A stretch of 54,334 nt of DNA. It comes from Nocardioidaceae bacterium (GTDB lineage: Bacteria > Actinomycetota > Actinomycetes > Propionibacteriales > Nocardioidaceae). Location of the stretch: contig JACCXZ010000066.1 in NCBI GenBank assembly GCA_013696745.1, forward strand, positions 1 through 54,334. The letters run 5' to 3'. Position numbers and translations under genes: made by a program. The notes below the pieces were generated by a model. That model saw nothing but the letters and a program-made list of their open reading frames with translations, ran no database searches and was not told the DNA's origin. This document shows positions 53,338 through 54,334 of the stretch, in pieces. Position 1 is the first letter of the stretch; each line of letters opens with the position of its first letter.

Positions 53338-54189
53338 CTAGTCCAGCAGCGCCGCAATCTCAGTCAGACTCCACACATGGTCAGCGACGCCGGCTGCCAT
53401 GGCCGGGGTAGTCGGGTAGCCGCCGGCGGCCTTGGTCAGCGTCTTGTGCGGGCGAGCGAAGTTGTAGTGCATGTAGTGCAGCGACACGGCGTGGGCCAAG
53501 TTCTCGACCTTCTTGGAGAAGCCGTTGGTCAGACGGGTGAAGCGGCGCATGCCCATGCGCATGGTGAGGTTCTGCCGCTCCACGTAGCTCGTGGACACGA
53601 GCGACTTGACCGGGTAGCCGGTGATCTTGCGTTTCTCGGTCCCGGTGCACTCAGCGGGGCTGTAGCGGCGCTCGTTGCCAGCACCCTCCGGCTCGCCGTA
53701 GACCTTGATCAGCATGGCGTAGTCCACATCGGCCCCGAAGGTGTCCTCGACGGCGCTCAGGTAGGAGCGGTTGCCGTCCGTGGTGAGTTGGACCCGGTTC
53801 GCCAGGCGGCTGCGTAGGTCGGCCATGAACACGTAGGCGTCCTCGGCGGTGCGCTCGCCTACCAGCCAGGAGGGGACGAGCTTGGTGTCAGCGTCGATAG
53901 CGGTCCACGTCCACACGTCGCCGTAGCCGAACGTCCCCTGGTGCTCCTCGGGGACGTTCTTCTGCTTGGCGTAGCAGTAGGACCAGATCTCGTCGCACTC
54001 GATCCGTGTGCAGGGCAGGTCGGTCAGGGTGGCGTCCTGGTACTCGGCGCACGCCTCGCCCAGGTCGGTGAGCAGCTTGACGATGGTGTTCTTCGCCGCT
54101 CCGGTCACACGCACGGTGGCGCGGATGCTCATGCCCTCGACCAGACAGCCAACGATCTGCGCTCGCTGCTCCGTGCTCAACCTGTTCAT
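53338..54189 (-). CDS. IS1-family transposase
   Basis: The 283-residue protein has an N-terminal helix-turn-helix (about 5-45: TEQRAQIVGCLVEGMSIRAT) and a DDE catalytic domain: first Asp in IECDEIWSYCYAKQ near residue 86, second in QLTTDGNRSYLSAVE near 138, Glu in STSYVERQNLTMRMGMRRFT near 206, with NFARPHKTL near the end. This is one continuous frame, unlike the two-frame IS1 of enterobacteria. ATG 54189 is chosen because the promoter would start transcription at that point (leaderless); ATGs at 54198 and 54219 are alternatives. Confidence 0.9.
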   Translation of the reverse strand: MNRLSTEQRAQIVGCLVEGMSIRATVRVTGAAKNTIVKLLTDLGEACAEYQDATLTDLPCTRIECDEIWSYCYAKQKNVPEEHQGTFGYGDVWTWTAIDADTKLVPSWLVGERTAEDAYVFMADLRSRLANRVQLTTDGNRSYLSAVEDTFGADVDYAMLIKVYGEPEGAGNERRYSPAECTGTEKRKITGYPVKSLVSTSYVERQNLTMRMGMRRFTRLTNGFSKKVENLAHAVSLHYMHYNFARPHKTLTKAAGGYPTTPAMAAGVADHVWSLTEIAALLD

Positions 54190-54196
54190 ACTGACC

Positions 54197-54226
54197 ATTA
54201 TGCTTGACCGGTTAGGCATTTGTCAA
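54197..54226 (-). promoter_or_regulatory. Near-consensus sigma70 promoter of the transposase
   Basis: On the minus strand TTGACA (54226-54221), an 18-bp spacer and CATAAT (54202-54197) make the best promoter in the window. Start of transcription is expected near 54190, that is at the ATG at 54189. Confidence 0.7.
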
Positions 54227-54250
54227 CATCCTTGGCCGTGCAAGCATGGG

Positions 54251-54320
54251 TGGCCACGGGAGCCGCTTTCTGGTGCCAATATGGCCGATGAACTGGGAGT
54301 TCGACATTGGCCACGGGAGC
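54251..54320. repeat. TGGCCACGGGAGC direct repeat
   Basis: TGGCCACGGGAGC occurs at 54251-54263 and 54308-54320, 57 bp apart, just outside the right border of the IS1-like element. The remaining bases to the window end (54321-54334) show nothing. Confidence 0.6.
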
Positions 54321-54334
54321 GCATATGGTATGCA

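Larger units (their letters stand above)
53317..54248. mobile_element. IS1-like insertion sequence (borders tentative)
   Basis: A single transposase gene fills the element. CATGCTTG (53317-53324), followed by AGGATG, recurs inverted at the other side (CAAGCATG at 54241-54248, preceded within 16 bp by CATCCTTGG), so these are the best terminal-repeat candidates. They are short and imperfect, and no flanking target duplication was found, so the true ends could differ. The element appears intact. Confidence 0.5.

Overview
The window is from a high-GC Gram-positive actinobacterium. Strong G/C bias at third codon positions, many GTG starts, ATGA/TGATG stop-start overlaps, eukaryotic-type NADP isocitrate dehydrogenase and the gene order icmB-like / sucC-sucD / perM / purN-purH / folD-DUF3017 / mdh (as in Streptomyces and Mycobacterium chromosomes) support this. 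My best guess is the Propionibacteriales (Nocardioides/Aeromicrobium-like), by inference only. It is chromosomal core sequence with a few accessory insertions; no tRNA, rRNA or CRISPR was seen.

Positions 1-8685 hold an accessory catabolic module: ETF subunits (etfB fragment, etfA), an MttB-superfamily methyltransferase that does not need pyrrolysine, a divergent IclR regulator with a palindromic operator between them, and an operon of a corrinoid protein, a methyltetrahydrofolate:corrinoid methyltransferase, a [2Fe-2S]/ASKHA corrinoid activase and a DUF1638 protein. A convergent methylene-tetrahydrofolate reductase follows. Together they look like a corrinoid-dependent route that takes a methyl group from a quaternary amine (glycine betaine is the leading guess) to tetrahydrofolate in an apparently aerobic host.

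Positions 8822-28475 are mostly core metabolism: icd and mdh (divergent, sharing a palindrome), DUF3017/folD, perM-purN-purH, sucC-sucD, a lone B12-binding mutase subunit, pcrA and zwf. Between them lie an AbiEi/DUF559-like nuclease gene flanked by inverted repeats, a frameshifted methyltransferase, a frameshifted M23 peptidase remnant, an EphD-like hydrolase, and an unusual membrane protein with an ECF-sigma-like cytoplasmic part and a duplicated extracellular domain.

Positions 28560-41141 carry signalling and envelope genes: a YtrA-type GntR regulator preceded by two micro-ORFs, two glycerophosphodiesterases on either side of a LiaRS/PspC-like system, a heterodimeric ABC exporter with one dead ATPase site, acylphosphatase, a gamma-glutamyltransferase-like enzyme and DUF503. 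Positions 41161-47711 hold a membrane PP2C/anti-sigma regulator, a tiny secreted peptide, OsmC, a PGPGW protein and a GGDEF-EAL protein. Positions 48023-54334 hold a DUF1800/DUF1501 pair, ptsI, an unknown membrane-anchored protein of less GC-biased codon use, and an IS1-like element at the right end.

A separate layer of structure is a set of short intergenic repeat families: 22-bp-period arrays of CATCCGTGAGTTC, long perfect hairpins built on GGGGTCCCC, and CGCGAGTGGCGCA inverted blocks. They sit almost only at gene 3' ends and between convergent genes, and two of them supply the stop codon of the neighbouring gene.
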